Shown here: piece after piece, positions 35,151 through 46,861 of the stretch | Layout: each line of letters opens with the position of its first letter | How positions within the stretch are numbered: the first letter of the stretch is position 1 | From: Manis javanica | Taxonomy: Eukaryota > Chordata > Mammalia > Pholidota > Manidae | NCBI RefSeq assembly: GCF_040802235.1 | Contig: NC_133159.1 | Span: forward strand, 173,722,626 to 173,786,625 | Direction of reading: 5' to 3' | DNA: 64,000 nucleotides | Program-made: the position numbers and the translations under genes | The notes under the pieces: model-generated | Databases searched by the model: none | What the model was told of the DNA's origin: nothing | Seen by the model: only the letters and a program-made list of their open reading frames with translations

Positions 35151-35949
35151 ACAAGTATAAAGTGAGATCAATACATGTGAGCGAGCTTTGGGAGTCTTTA
35201 ATTTTTAGTGGATTTTCAGATTCTTACTTTGGCTATTTAACATTAGATTACCTCTATTTTAAAAAGTAAATACTGGGAATAAATTCATTCTAGATATTTT
35301 AATAAGTTTAGATCCCCTGGTTTTTGCCATTTCACTTGGTAGAGTGGTGGTGCTGAATGGATAGCAACCAAATCGTGCCTTCACCCAGATCCTTTCATTC
35401 ATGTAATTATGGCTGCTTATTTAAGTCACCAACCATGTGTCCACAGAGATATTGTTTTTTTCTGTGTTAGTATTTATCCACCTTTTAAGCTATGAAAAGT
35501 AAGAGACACATTAAAAACTGGGAGCAAAATTCCTTGGCTACTAATTTTTAAAAAGCCTCAAAATGTGATGCCAACACTGCATTCTGAAAGCTCTTTTTTA
35601 TCAGCACTGTCTCCAAAGATTTTCCCTACTATTTCTTTATTACATTATGGTTGACTAACTCTTTCACTTTTAATCATTGCCTCAGTTTCTCCTCTTCGGA
35701 TGTTGTCCAGTTGGGGAGATTTTTCAAAGACTTCATGTTTTTTCTCTGTATTGTGAGGATAGTGTCACAATGATAGGTAGCCTCATCCTTTCATTGAAGG
35801 GTTTGACTCCACATCCCAAATGTTCTGTTACCAAAGTCATAGGGAGAAGGTATTTCTGCTGAACCTTCAATGAATGATACAAGACTACATGGAGAAACTA
35901 ATGAGACCATTCACCCACCCAACAGCAAAGGAACAGCCAGAATAATATT
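35151..35949. other. Unannotated AT-rich sequence
   Basis: No gene, RNA or named repeat was seen. Confidence 0.45.
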
Positions 35950-36180
35950 TTCAATATACTGATCAACACTTATTTAATAACTACATGCTGTGCATCATTC
36001 TAACTGCTTTACAAAATATCAAGCCTTCCATTCCATGATGAAGTTCATGTTTATGGATCAGGAAACAAGAGGCACAGAGACTGTTCCCAAGGTCACACAG
36101 CTAGTAAATGGCATAGCTGATTTTGGACCAGGCAATCTTCCTCAACTGTATGTGCTTTTTAACCACTAATCCATGCCCTC
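35950..36180 (-). repeat. MIR SINE, antisense, nearly full length
   Basis: It runs from 'caacacttatttaataactacatgctgtg' through 'atggatcaggaaacaagaggcacagagactgttcccaaggtcacacagctagtaaatggc' to 'tgctttttaaccactaatcc', the reverse complement of MIR from tail to head. One of the best-preserved MIR copies in the window. Confidence 0.93.
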
Positions 36181-36769
36181 TAAAGAACCTCAATTCCCCT
36201 TCAATTAATATCAGTGTGGTTATTAGGGATGTTAAATTATATTAACACATAATTTGGATTATACACCCAGCATTCAAGGAATCATTGTACACAGCTCACA
36301 GGGAAAGGCTGAGAAGTGCTCAGGCATTGAAATGATAACATGGAATCAAACCCCACCACCTGAATCCTGCCCTCTGCTCTCTGATTACTGATGTCTTTGA
36401 AGTATTCTATTTTGCATACCAGCCATTAAATTGCACCTTCTCTATCAAGGCATTTAAAGAAAACAAGCAAATCATAAACAAAAAGAAGATATCCGCTCTT
36501 TATTTAATGGGTAGAAGCCCAGCTACACCAACATGGGGATTTGTCATTTTCATCAAAAGCTGATAAGCACAAACAGAACTTTAACAATAAGGATTTCACT
36601 TCATGGAGCAAGTATAATATACAATGGGCATTGCTCTTTATAGTCCTAATGACATGGAAGTCTGTTGGCTTTAATACCAAACAATGAACTGATACCAAAT
36701 AAGCTATTTGTTTGAGGGGAAAATGTAGCTGAAAGTAGAGCTCAGTGGGCCTTGACAGATGTCTTAGGA
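36181..36769. other. Unannotated AT-rich sequence
   Basis: No gene or named repeat was recognised. Confidence 0.45.
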
Positions 36770-36970
36770 AAATGTCTCTCGTTAATTAAGCCAATACAAA
36801 ATAGCCCCCTTCTTTGTTCCAGGGATTATCAACTTAATTAGAAAATACTGCTCTTGATATGCAAATATTTATAATGAGCATTTTCATGGAGAAAGTAGAA
36901 GCAGCCTTAGTTTTTATTGTATTAAAATTGCCTAATGAATATTAACAGCAATCGAAAGTCACCTGTATTT
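36770..36970. promoter_or_regulatory. Candidate conserved noncoding element (speculative)
   Basis: A repeat-free AT-rich block has TAAT-type homeodomain core motifs (ttaattaa at about 36782), a perfect POU octamer ATGCAAAT at 36859-36866, and further ATTA cores. The density resembles developmental enhancers, but AT-rich DNA yields such motifs by chance. This is only a candidate until cross-species conservation is checked. Confidence 0.25.
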
Positions 36971-37554
36971 ACCATTTGTTGCATAGCAAACCCTGTATTT
37001 CATTGGTTCAGCCATGTATTACAAGTGAAGTCAAACTAACATGTTCAGAAAGAGTATCGGACAAAAAAAGGCAATGATCAGTATGATAAAATTGTATTTC
37101 TAAAAATAAAATAGTTCCACTATTCTGTGAAAGAAAAGTACACTACCTAAGAAAGCTGTTAGCATTACATTTTTACTCTTCAAAAATAACTACATCCAAA
37201 TAATTGTTTCTTAATTATCTGTCAGTATTCATTAAAAGAATGTCTCTTGAAAAAAGAAAACAGGATGTGTATTTTTTAAGTTAAAAAAAAAAAAGCTTTT
37301 GGAAAAAAATTGGCAGTCACCCTACCCTTAAGACTGTTAGTGCATTCATTTTAAAGATCACCAGCTCCTTAGTCCAATAAACTTCGCTGTTGCGTTTGGC
37401 ATTTCCTTTTACGTAGTCTTAGCTTTTAAACTAAGGACCAGATCGTTCACAGGCATATTTTTGTTGTACTTGTTTAGTTTGTCTGAACTCTTTTTCTGAT
37501 GGGATCCCTAATGAAAAGAACAAACGACATTTGTGGTAGTATTTCAAAGCTTAG

Positions 37555-37735
37555 AAAATTCCTTTATGGCTATTATCACATTTTATCTTCAAAACAACTC
37601 CGTGAGAGTGGTGAGAGTAATCGTAGAAGAATTTTTATTATAAGTGTTGGAAATACTAAGGATCAGGTAAATTAAGTGATATGCTGCGACACGGCAGACA
37701 GGGTTTGGACTCCAGACCCGTTCCTCTTTCACACG
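37555..37735 (-). repeat. MIR SINE, antisense (diverged)
   Basis: The order 'tggctattatcacattttatcttcaaaacaactccgtgag', then 'taaattaagtgatatgctgcgacacggcagacagggtttggactccagacc', matches the reversed MIR ('TTTAATCCTCACAACAACCCTATGAG', 'GCAGAGCCGGGATTCGAACCC'). The middle is eroded. Confidence 0.7.
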
Positions 37736-37903
37736 GCAGGCAGCCCCTGCTGTGTGAGTGCCTCCTTTCCTCTTCCGTCGCCGCGGTACAGAAATCTTGA
37801 GGGTGACAAGTGTCTTCTCAGTGTGCCATCATTTGTATTTCAGAATCAGACACACCTCGGTTTTAATATAGGCTCTGCCATGAATGACTTACATGATTTA
37901 GGC

Positions 37904-38499
37904 TAGTGGTTCTCAAACTATGGCCCAGGACAAACAGCATTAAGAACCACGTGGGAACTTGGGAAAAAATGCACATTCTCAGGCTCCACCTGAGACCTAC
38001 TGAATAAGCCAACTCTTGGGATGGGAATCCCTCCTACCTATTTTATTAAAATAAAAGTCAGTTATTTTACCAGCAAAAACAGGTCTATTCAGGAATAGGA
38101 ACGCAAGCCGCAGCAGAACCATAGGGGTGGCTGGAGGACAGAAGAGAGGAAAGCTCTTTTTATAGCAGAAGGGGCAAAGTTGGAGGGCTGTTCTAAGCAA
38201 ACCATCCGCTGGAGAAAATTGGGAGTCCCACGTGTGGCGGCTTCTCATTGGCTGAGCTGTGGCAGTCTCTCCTTGGCAGTTGAGGGGCGGTGGAGGTGGG
38301 AGTCTTTTTAATTCCTGCTCATCCAGTAGCTAAAATAGTGTGGTGACCACCTCGTATGCTAGGGTCTGAGATTTACGAGGAGTGGTGGGCGTGAGCATGA
38401 GCGCTCCCCCTGCCAACCTCCAACACCAGGTCAGTGAGGTTTCCCTTAATTACACAGTGTCTAACCAACCATCCAGCCAATAAGGCTTGAAAACCAGCG
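37904..38499 (+). mobile_element. MER20-like hAT-Charlie element, split by an LTR
   Basis: The left part (37904 to about 38016, 'tagtggttctcaaacta' then 'cattctcaggctccacctgagacctactgaata') and the right part (about 38457-38499, 'gtgtctaaccaacc' to 'gcttgaaaaccagc') form the two ends of a MER20-like element with the hAT terminal inverted repeat (GTGGTTCTC / GAGAACCAC). The right flank gtctagag fits the hAT TSD preference NTCTAGAN; the left flank is decayed. About 440 bp of LTR-like sequence lies between the two parts. Confidence 0.7.
38017..38456 (-). mobile_element. Unassigned solo LTR, antisense, with CCAAT and TATA boxes
   Basis: Read on the minus strand it starts TGTGTAATTAAGGG (38456 downward) and carries AGCCAATGAG (38243-38252), then TGCTATAAAAAG about 85 bases later (around 38155-38168), and an AATAAA-type signal in TTTTAATAAAATAGG near 38035-38050. 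This is the U3-R layout of a retroviral LTR with promoter and polyadenylation signal, and there is no internal viral sequence. The sharpest border is the right one; the left is uncertain (38017-38031) because it merges with the MER20-like host element. I cannot name the family. Confidence 0.65.
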
Positions 38500-38509
38500 G
38501 TCTAGAGGC

Positions 38510-41429
38510 AAGCCCTTCGCCACTGTCACCGTTGCGTTTTCTCTGTCAGTTGGCTCAGTGACAGCTATGGTGCAGAGCTCTTCAGAGATTTGGGGCAATG
38601 AGTGTGGAAACGAACACGTAGTAGATTCGCTCTTTAGAAAACGCATTCCCAGGGGATAGCATTTAATTGCAGTTTTTTAAAGGAAACTTAAAGCAACTGG
38701 GTTCTCTGTCAGAGCAGAAGTGCTCGCCTTTCTTGAAGGCAGCACTATTTTTAAACCTGGAAGAGAGGATCGGTGCTAATAATGTATGGGCAAACTGAAT
38801 GGTATGCGTTGGCTGTAGTCGAAGTGGTTAGTGGCTGCCTTTGGAAAGCAATCAGATGAAGCCAACGATTTTTTTCTCTATCTAGGAACTTCAGTGCAAA
38901 ATCAGAGAAGGGGCATGACCGCTGTCTGTGTCACCACTATTTTATTTGTTCTTTATGTGAGTCTGGTAGCTGTGACATAACGCCTTCGTCCAACAGCCGG
39001 TTTTAGTCCCATGGCTGGAATTACTTAAATTTGTATACCTAACTAGGGCTCAGTGATCTAAAACCCCTCAGTTTAAAAAAAAAAAATCTACACATTCAGT
39101 TTAAAAATTTAATGAGAAAAGTTTTTCAGCCTGTGTCCACTAAAGTATGTGGAAGCTGGTCTTAGGTAGCTATGTGGAGTACAAAGATCGGAACAAGCAA
39201 ATCCAGACAGTTCCTTTCTGAGCCCCCTGTTGCTCCTCTCCCTGGACCTGCAAAGATAAGGGACACTTGTTAAAATCTTGCTGCATGCCACGCACATGCC
39301 TTATGCTCTGGATCCCCCTTCCTCACTTATTTGGCTTTTTTTATTGGGGGGATGGAAATGGGAAGTGGTCCTGTAGCAGGAATTGGAGAATTTAACCCAC
39401 GTCAGTGGGCCACCTAAGCTTTGGGTTTTAGACAGAGTTAAGAAGTCTTGCATAATTTGTACACGAGTTTTAACTACCCAGAGAACAGCGGTATGCCAGC
39501 TTTCTTTTAACTGTCAGCACGCTCAGATTCCTAAAGTTTGGACAGAAACAACCCCCCCCAAAGTCATGTTTTGTGTTTTTTGTCTCAGCGGTTCCCAAAG
39601 GTAGGATTCCTGACCTGGGGAAGACAGTGAGAAAAAAAGAAAAAAAGAAAAAAGCCTTATGTTACTGAAGTGTAAAATTACCGGGTTTCCATCATTACGG
39701 TAGTCCATAATCAGAGGGCTCACAAGTAAATTAGCTTAACTCACTAGGAAGAAGCGAAAATATTTAGCTGTAAGCTAGACTTGCAACCGCATGTAACATT
39801 TTTGTTTTGAAAGTTTACCATATCTCTGTTTACCAAATCTATATGCAGATAAAAAGATTGAAAGTTACTACTTCAGTGTTTACAGAGACCACAGGGCTCT
39901 GACTAACTCCGTTTAGGATCTCTGGCTCCTTAACACCCAAGATAAAGGCCGAAGGTGATACACTAACACTTCAGAAACTTCACCTTGGGTCTAGCAAGGA
40001 TGCTCTGGGGCTTTAAGCAAGGACATACTGACAGGGAAACCGGTGGAATCCACTTCAGTTCAGCCTCAGCCATCTCATTGCACCACAGGAAAGCGGTTCA
40101 ATCATTTGCTCAAGCATTTATTTTTTTAGGCTCCACCTTTGATTTAATCACTTGCTTATCTTCCTGCCAAAGTATTTGTGCTGGTAAAACAGGGCAACTC
40201 GATCTAGGCAGAACCTGCTCTTTCTGCTTCTGTCCGAAAGGTCAGTGGTAGAAAGGCTGATCACAGTGATTTTATAATTGAATGGGATCATTGTTTCAGC
40301 GTTTTTGTTTTTCCCATAAAAGAAAATTCTGCAGACTTGAGAGCTCTCAGATAAGGGGAGAAGTCTGCCTATAAACACTGTGTGCCTTCTCACAAACCTT
40401 CAGCCTGTAGAAAAGAGATCATCTTTGTTACACTTTGCTGGGTAAAATTGCACACATTATATCAGTAATTGAGGTCAATGAAAACACTAGGACTTCTTTC
40501 CCCAGGTACTTTTCTTTTCTGTGCTGAGTTATGGACCTAATTAAGGCATATAGCCCTAATCACAGACTGAGTTTAATTCATTGAGTGCGCTTTGCATAAT
40601 CATATGCTATAAACACTTAGAAGTACATAGCTTTCATTTTGAGTGATCAAATTCTATATGTTCTCTTCAGTAATCTATGATTTATCTACTTAGGTGACCA
40701 GGAATGTATAAAGTAGTATATAATCTTGCTGTCATTTTTGTTTGCCTTGATTGCCAGAGATGTAACCCAAGCCTTGTCCAGAAAGATTCTTTAGAAGATA
40801 CATGGCTACTAAAGAAAGATTCTAAGGCCTTAGGTAGGCAGGTAAAAACTTTGCCATTCTGTGCCCAACTTAATGTTTTGGCCTTCTCTGTCATCACATG
40901 AATCCTGCTTTCCTGCTTTATAAAAATGCTGTGTACTTTCCTCCCACCTGGAGAACAGAAGTCCTCTCTCACTTGACTCATCCATCCTTCTAGGCACATT
41001 TCTCAAAGTGATAGCCAAAACCACCTTACACACCACCTTTTCAGATGAGTGAAACCAACAAAGAGCATGGCCTCCTTTCCTTTGAATTCATTCATGGTTT
41101 CTATTTCCCCTTATATTTACTTGACCATCAACCATATGACCATTTCCCTCTCTGTTAACCAAAATAAAACTGAAATAAAAATACGATATAAATGATAATT
41201 TCCTGTTAGTTGTATCTTGCCTTCTAAATAGTTTACAGATTGACTGTGGACCAGCACTGTGTCCTACGGATCATAAATTTGCAAACCATCTATTACCCCC
41301 TTTGCACAGTCAGCAGGGGAAGACCTACTAAATAGCATTTGTTTCTTTGAGGCAAAGAATCAAAACTTAGGCTTACAAATGATGTGTAATAGGATGTGCA
41401 CTTTGGTGGGATATGCTGTCAGCAAGCAA
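38510..41429. other. Unannotated sequence
   Basis: Nearly 3 kb without a recognised gene or named repeat. A (GAAAAAA)n-like patch sits at about 39629-39651. Short frames on both strands are unsupported. Confidence 0.45.
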
Positions 41430-41486
41430 AAATATGCAGTATTTATTTGGGGCCCTCCTCCCCCTTAGTCCCCAACTCTGTCCCCC

Positions 41487-41489
<3 letters not shown>

Positions 41490-41517
<28 letters not shown>
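41490..41517 (+). repeat. (AC)14 microsatellite
   Basis: Fourteen perfect AC units were counted directly. The tract lies inside dispersed repeat copy A and has no equivalent in copy B, so it expanded after the copies separated. Confidence 0.95.
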
Positions 41518-41520
<3 letters not shown>

Positions 41521-41671
41521 GAAGTGGAGTAGATTGTCCTAATTTCAAAATCTGGCATCAGAAATAAATCAGTAATAAGTTGGTTAGCTGGACTTCCTGT
41601 CAAATTAACAATTATTTAATTTTTAAGTTGAACAACTTACAAGAGGCTTCATAAGAGTTTCTGTTTGGGTC

Positions 41672-41692
41672 TTTTTTTTTTTTTTTTTTTTT
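41672..41692 (+). repeat. T21 homopolymer
   Basis: A run of 21 T inside copy A. The equivalent place in copy B (reverse complement) reads a short mixed T/C stretch, so this is local expansion. Confidence 0.9.
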
Positions 41693-41790
41693 CTTTCCTG
41701 AATCTGAAGGAATTGTTTTTCTGGCTGGTTGTTGTATCCAGTTCCCCAAAAGCACATGTTACAAAGATCCTCTAACAATTGCTTCATGAG

Positions 41791-42623
41791 ACACTTGGGG
41801 ACCACTTTGTTTGCTTTTAGCCTGTACCCTTGAACCATCCTCACCCCCGGCTCCTATGAAGAGTCACTTCTCTTTCATTTTACCTTCTCATGTGATATTT
41901 ACATTTAATTTGAGACTCTTGGGTGCACAGACCTACAGTGAATAATGCTTATATGTCAAGTACTATGATGGCCTTTCAGGGGTGGGGAGGTGGATTAATT
42001 TGGGGCAGGTGGAAGGGGTGGTTACTTACACATTTTAGACAGAGACTCATAAACAGGCCAGGAAAACAGGTGTTATACAATACCGAAAAGTCTAAAATTT
42101 AGACTGCATCACAAATAATGGAATCCTAAAATACCTATTTAAAAGCATATTTGGAAGAACCATAGCAGACTTTTAATTTTTTTTTTTTTTTTTAGTTTTT
42201 ATTGTTTTTTGAGTCTGTCTCTATGTGGGATTAAAATAACTGAAACATCTTCCAAAGATGGCTGAAGGCTGCCGTTTAGCTTGTCTATTCAGAATAATGG
42301 AATAAATTATATATACAGATTTACCGTTCAGGAAATAGGTATCTAGGGATCTATAGATACCACATAAAATGCAGAGCAGTGCTTTTCTATAACCTGTTGA
42401 TAATGTGATATGTCACCACCTAAAAGCAAGCTTACTATCTAGAAGGGCATTTCTGGAACACCAAGTCAGAACCTGACTTGTGTCAGACAGCTGGTTTTCT
42501 GGTCGGAAATCATTGAACTCTTCTTAGCGTCTCAATTTGCAAAGGCCCGAAAGGTAGTAGAAGATTCGTCAGAGAGGAAGAAAATTGTAAAAGATGTAAA
42601 ATAACCTTTCAAATGCAACTATG
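41791..42623. other. Unannotated sequence with T17 run
   Basis: No gene was recognised. A T run of 17 lies at 42177-42193. Confidence 0.45.
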
Positions 42624-42628
42624 AATGT

Positions 42629-43030
42629 TGCGTTAGTTTCCTAAGGCTGCCATGACTGGGTGGCTTAAAACAGAAATGTTTTCTCTCACCATTTGGGAGG
42701 CTGGCAGTCTGAAATCAAGGCTGCCTTCCTGTCAAGGCCTCTAGCGGGGGATCCTTTCGTGCCTCGTCCAGCTTCTGGTGGCCCCAGATGTTCCTTAGTG
42801 TGTGACAGCTTCACTCCAATCCCTGCCTTTATCACGGGGTATTCTTCTCTGTGTATCTACATTCCTTCTCATTGTAAGGACACTGGCCATAGTGGATTAG
42901 GGCCAGTACCCACACTGTAACTTGAATACATCTTTAAAGACCCTATTTCCAAATAAGGTCCCATTCACAGGTACCAGGGGGTTAGGATTTCAAAATATCT
43001 TTTTTGGAGGACACAATTCAACCCATAACC
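42629..43030 (-). mobile_element. MLT1-type (ERVL-MaLR) solo LTR, antisense, with probable TSD
   Basis: It begins tgcgttagtttcctaaggctgcc and includes 'gggtggcttaaaacagaaatg', 'cagcttctggtggccccagatgttcctt', 'ggccatagtggattaggg', 'ctttaaagaccctatttccaaataaggtc' and ends 'ggacacaattcaacccataac', the reverse complement of an MLT1-type LTR. Flanks aatgt (42624-42628) and aatga (43031-43035) look like a 5-bp TSD with one change. Short frames here (42693-42920, 42990-43346) are shadows of the LTR. Confidence 0.85.
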
Positions 43031-43035
43031 AATGA

Positions 43036-44185
43036 TGATGGCAAAGAAATGCGGGACTGCACACTTTCCTCAGAAAAGAGTAGAAATTACAATAAAAGGA
43101 AGAAAAAGATTCCTTTTCTGAATAATTCTTTCCGCTCTTGTGCTTCTGGTTTATGTTGGCCATTGCGGACTGATAAGATAATACTAGATGCAAGCATTTA
43201 TTTTTCCACTTACTGTTTGGAACCTTTATCCCTTCGAAGAGACGCAGCCTGACGGGTCTTAAGTAATTTGCCAGAACTATTGGAGTTTGACCAATTGTCG
43301 GTAAGCAGGCAACTTTAATGCTGATCATCAACAAATGGAAGGACATTTTTCACAAAGAGGAAGGGAAAGACCATGTAAAAAGGGAAAATAAAAGGAATAA
43401 TTAGCTAGATTGAGGAAAGGTGAAAGACATGAAGTATTCTCAGAAATAGTTACCCTATAAACATGGAGAAAATAGGGCCTTGGTATTGACGCAACGGCTC
43501 ATGACTCAGATTTTCTCCCCTAACTTTTCTTGTGCCCCAGACAGCCGCGTGTTCTGAGGCTTCCTCTGTATTTTCCACACTTTGGAGCCTAAAGAGAAAT
43601 AACAATAGTAACATTTGCATTTACTTAAGGCTTTGGAAAAGAGCAAAGTGAAAATAAAAGTAACCTTTCAGGGGACCCTGCGTGGAATAATTGAGTCAGC
43701 TCTTTTGGCCGAGGCTCTTTTTGGTCCTTTCCATGGCAGTCATCACCATGTTTTCAAGCAGTGGGGGATGGAGGAGGGTGGAAGGGTGAGAATATCAAGT
43801 GAGTCTTTCTATGAAAGAAAATATTCACATGCTGAAGACACTATTGATTAGTCAGTGTTGTGTTTGTGGCTTTGAGAAAGTTGCAGAACAGTGAAAAACC
43901 TCGAGCTGTTAACAATTTGTGAAAATATGTATTGTGTACACCATTTAGATTTAAAGAATGGGCTGGCGAAATATTTAAATTACCACACCCATCCACTGCA
44001 CTTTACTAGCCAGAGGGGTCAATAACAACCCAGAGCTAATAAGGCAGAGAAATACAAATGGCAGAAAAAGTGGGAAAGAAGGTTAAATACAGTATACTTT
44101 ACTTTTGTTTGCTAAAACAAATTTGGATGGGTGGTTTTGACAAGGCTACCAATGTATTATACACTATCCCACCCAAGGTTTAAAA
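43036..44185. other. Unannotated sequence
   Basis: No gene or named repeat was recognised. Confidence 0.45.
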
Positions 44186-44187
44186 TA

Positions 44188-44495
44188 CAGTTAACCCTTG
44201 AACAACACGGATTTGAACTGTGTGGGTTCACTTATATGCAGATGTGTTTCGGTACATACTGAATGGTACTGTAAATGTATTTTCTCTTCCTCATGGTTTT
44301 CTTCATAATTTTTTTTTGTCTAGCTTACTTTGTTGTAAAAATACAGCTATAATCCATATAACACACAAATACGTGTTAATCAATTGTTTATGTAGCCTAT
44401 TACAGTCAAGTTTTAGGGGACTCAAAAGTTGTAAATGGAATTTTGACGCTGCAGGGTTGACACCTCTAATCTCTCTGTTGTTCAAGGGTCGACTA
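44188..44495 (+). mobile_element. MER2-like Tigger (TcMar) DNA transposon
   Basis: It starts cagttaacccttgaacaaca and ends near gttgttcaagggtcgacta; these are matching terminal inverted repeats with a few changes. It is flanked by TA on both sides (44186-44187 and 44496-44497), the TSD of Tc1/mariner elements. The interior ('tgtaaatgtattttctcttcctcatggttttctt', 'tctagcttactttgttgtaa', 'gtgttaatcaattgtttatg') follows the MER2 nonautonomous element. About 308 bp, somewhat shorter than the family consensus. Confidence 0.92.
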
Positions 44496-44497
44496 TA

Positions 44498-45779
44498 ATT
44501 TTGGATGGTTAAAATAGAGTCACCCTTGAAAGTAAATGCAAAGTGTGCTTCCAAGTGTATGATACATCAAGCTCACTGAGTTTACCAATCCGGGGAGATG
44601 GCAGGAACTGTTGTTCTCAAGATCCTACACTACAAGGAAATTTCTCCACAGGAAAACCGTTACCATTGCACATTTTTTCCAATAGTTTTCATTAAGATCA
44701 GAGAGATTCAATTACAGTTAAATCAAAGCCAGCTACTCTATTGGCTGATAAATAATTAGATTTCTAAGAAACCCAAGTTGCCTTGAAAAACAGTGATTAA
44801 ATGCATTTTTTGACTCACATAGCAAAAGAGTCTGAATGCTTTGTTTCGGGGATTTTATTCACATACGATCCAATTTATACTATGGATGTGGAGTCTATAG
44901 GTTCATGAAGCACGTTTGTTAAAGTTGCTCTTCCATATTTCATGTACTATCATATTACATTGTTTATTTGGGGAGGCTGAATGTATAGACAATGGCCAAG
45001 ACCATGTATAACACTACAACTCTGACCCACAACCTCTATAGCAAACATCTGGGGAGACAAACCACAACCTTTGTAGCAGTGGACCCCAAATGGTCAAGAC
45101 TTGCTCACTGACTTTCAAATTCTCTAATATTTTTCCTTGCTTCTAATTTAGAACCAGCCAGAGAAAACAAAAATGCTTCCGAAACCTATCACAGAGGATG
45201 TGTTTCTAGGTCACCTGAGTCAGGCTTCCCCAGCAAATAGTCTCTGATCAAACCATACCTGAAGCCTTCATTTTTTCATTATAAAGCTTTCCCACTCTTC
45301 TGGTAAAAGTGGAGTCTCTTGCCAAACACAAGTTTGAGTCTCAGCTAAACACAAGTGATGAAGGCTGACTCCCTTATAATAATTTCTATACAGAAACTTT
45401 TTAAGTGGCAAGATGAGCCCTGTCCAAGCTTAGAAAATTATTTATGGCCATTAGATATTAAGCACAGTGCTAGTAATTTTGAAGACCAGAAAAACTGTTA
45501 GAATTGTCTCAGTCTTGGGTCACGAGTCCTTTGACCCAGGTCAGATCTGTGAAAATTTGGCATTTGTATTACCAGTCCTCCTTCCAAGTCATTGCAGTAA
45601 AGGTCTCACTGCTTGTGAGTCACCTGCATAGTCTAGATTGGGTGGTTTTTTGTGTTTTTTTTGAGGAATTACTGAGGTGTAATGAGACATTTCCCTATGC
45701 TTCTCTTCCTTTGAGAAGTTCTGTTTTGCCCTTTTTAACTGAAGTATGTGTGGTCTTTGATATTAGAAGCTTTCAAATC
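44498..45779. other. Unannotated sequence
   Basis: No gene or named repeat was recognised. An imperfect tandem ('ccacaacctctatagca' / 'ccacaacctttgtagca', period about 34) lies at about 45028-45080. Confidence 0.45.
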
Positions 45780-45985
45780 TAGACCTGCTGATAACTTTAA
45801 TTTATCATGTGACTTTGGGGAGAGTCTATTAACACATTTAAGTCTCAATGCACTTATTAAAAATTGCTAGTGACATTAGTACCTACCTTAGGAGGCTGCT
45901 TAAGAATTTAAAAAATTTCTGTAAAACAGTTACTAAATTCCTATTATCTATTATGTATTCAATAAGTAATAGCTATTATTATGAC
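45780..45985 (+). repeat. MIR SINE, sense (diverged)
   Basis: The order 'agacctgctgataactttaatttatcatgtgactttggggagagtct', 'aagtctcaatgcacttattaaaaattgctagtgacattagtacctacctta', 'gtaaaacagttactaaat', then a TATTATTAT end, follows MIR from core to tail. Confidence 0.75.
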
Positions 45986-46305
45986 ATCAAAACAGATGCT
46001 CATATTTCCAAATGAACAGTCTTTTTTATTCCTGATGTGACAACACAAAAGTTTTGGAGCTGGAAGGATTTGGAAATTGCTGGTAATTTAATAATTTTTC
46101 ATATTGTATTAGGTATCAGATAAACACTGCTGGAGACAATGTATGCATTACATCCTAAGGGGAATGAAGGCAGTTGTCCTCCCAATGCAGAAGGTGATAT
46201 TTACCTTCTGTTCTACTTAACACCAAGCCTGCCAGAACTCAGATGATCCATATGAGGCAATCAAGACTATGTTCTAACTCTCAATGGCCTCTACTGGTGG
46301 AGCTT
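45986..46305. other. Unannotated sequence
   Basis: No feature was recognised between the MIR and the LTR. Confidence 0.4.
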
Positions 46306-46861
46306 TGTCAGGTCCCTTCCCTGTCTCTGACCCGCAGATGAGGGAAGAGACGTGATTGGTCGTCGAAGACCTGAAAGGACCAGCCAGGGGACTCAAGGCG
46401 TGACAGTGCAAGAGTGGTGCCGAGAAGACATCTCTCATATTTATTGATTAAATGGTTGTTAACCACAATACGATTCTGTATAGGGGTCTCCATGCACAAT
46501 CATTAATCAAGTCCAACTCTCAACAGTTTCCAGCCTTCTGAAACATAACAAACAAGTCCTCACGTGAATAATACATGAGCACTCGTATCACAGAAACTGT
46601 TTCTATCTTGGCTACTGTTTCTGTCTTGACTACGAATCATTAACTATAAACAAACAATCAAGTCAGATACGATTATACATATGATTTTTATACTTTATAT
46701 CTAAATTCCCACAAGCATATTACAGCTAGTAACTTGGTTAAGGTTTTAGGTAGTAAACTTTCCTTTTGTAGAGTGTAGACAGGAAACAAAACTTTCCTTT
46801 TGTAGAATGTGAATCTGCCTTTAAAACATGTGACTCCAGAGGTGCAGTGAGGTACATGACA
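46306..46861 (-). mobile_element. Unassigned solo retroviral LTR, antisense
   Basis: On the minus strand it starts TGTCATGTACC and ends GGGACCTGACA, giving inverted TGTCA...TGACA termini over 556 bp. U3 holds two direct-repeat pairs: TCTACAAAAGGAAAGTTT (plus-strand 46755-46772 and 46789-46806) and an AAGACAGAAACAG/AAGATAGAAACAG pair (about 46597-46635). A TATA-like ATATAAAGTATAAAAATC follows (about 46685-46705), an AATAAA (46437-46446 area), and a GC-richer U5-like end. Repeated U3 enhancer blocks, TATA and AATAAA are the hallmarks of a retroviral LTR. There is no primer-binding site or internal sequence. Flanks gagctt and cggcca do not match, so the TSD is lost or the element recombined. The family is not one I recognise. 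Confidence 0.72.

Larger units (their letters stand above)
41430..41790 (+). repeat. Dispersed repeat copy A (inverted relative to 49545-49860)
   Basis: The core at 41521-41735 aligns with the reverse complement of 49611-49825. Shared segments include 'gaagtggagta', 'tttcaaaatct', 'atcagaaataaatcagta', 'ggacttcctgtcaaatta', 'ttgaacaactta' followed by 'aagaggctt', 'gtttctgtttgggtc' and 'tttttctggctggttgttg'. Similarity fades into flanks on both sides. Copy A has gained a (CA)14 tract (41490-41517) and a T21 run (41672-41692) where copy B has short unrelated bases. The family is unknown to me; it may be an old transposon/LTR type or a segmental duplicate. Confidence 0.8.

Noticed and set aside
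41490-41692. The CA and T runs as a possible poly(A)/TSD mark of a processed insertion
   Set aside because: The surrounding sequence aligns with copy B at 49.6-49.8 kb without these runs, so they are simple expansions inside an older repeat.
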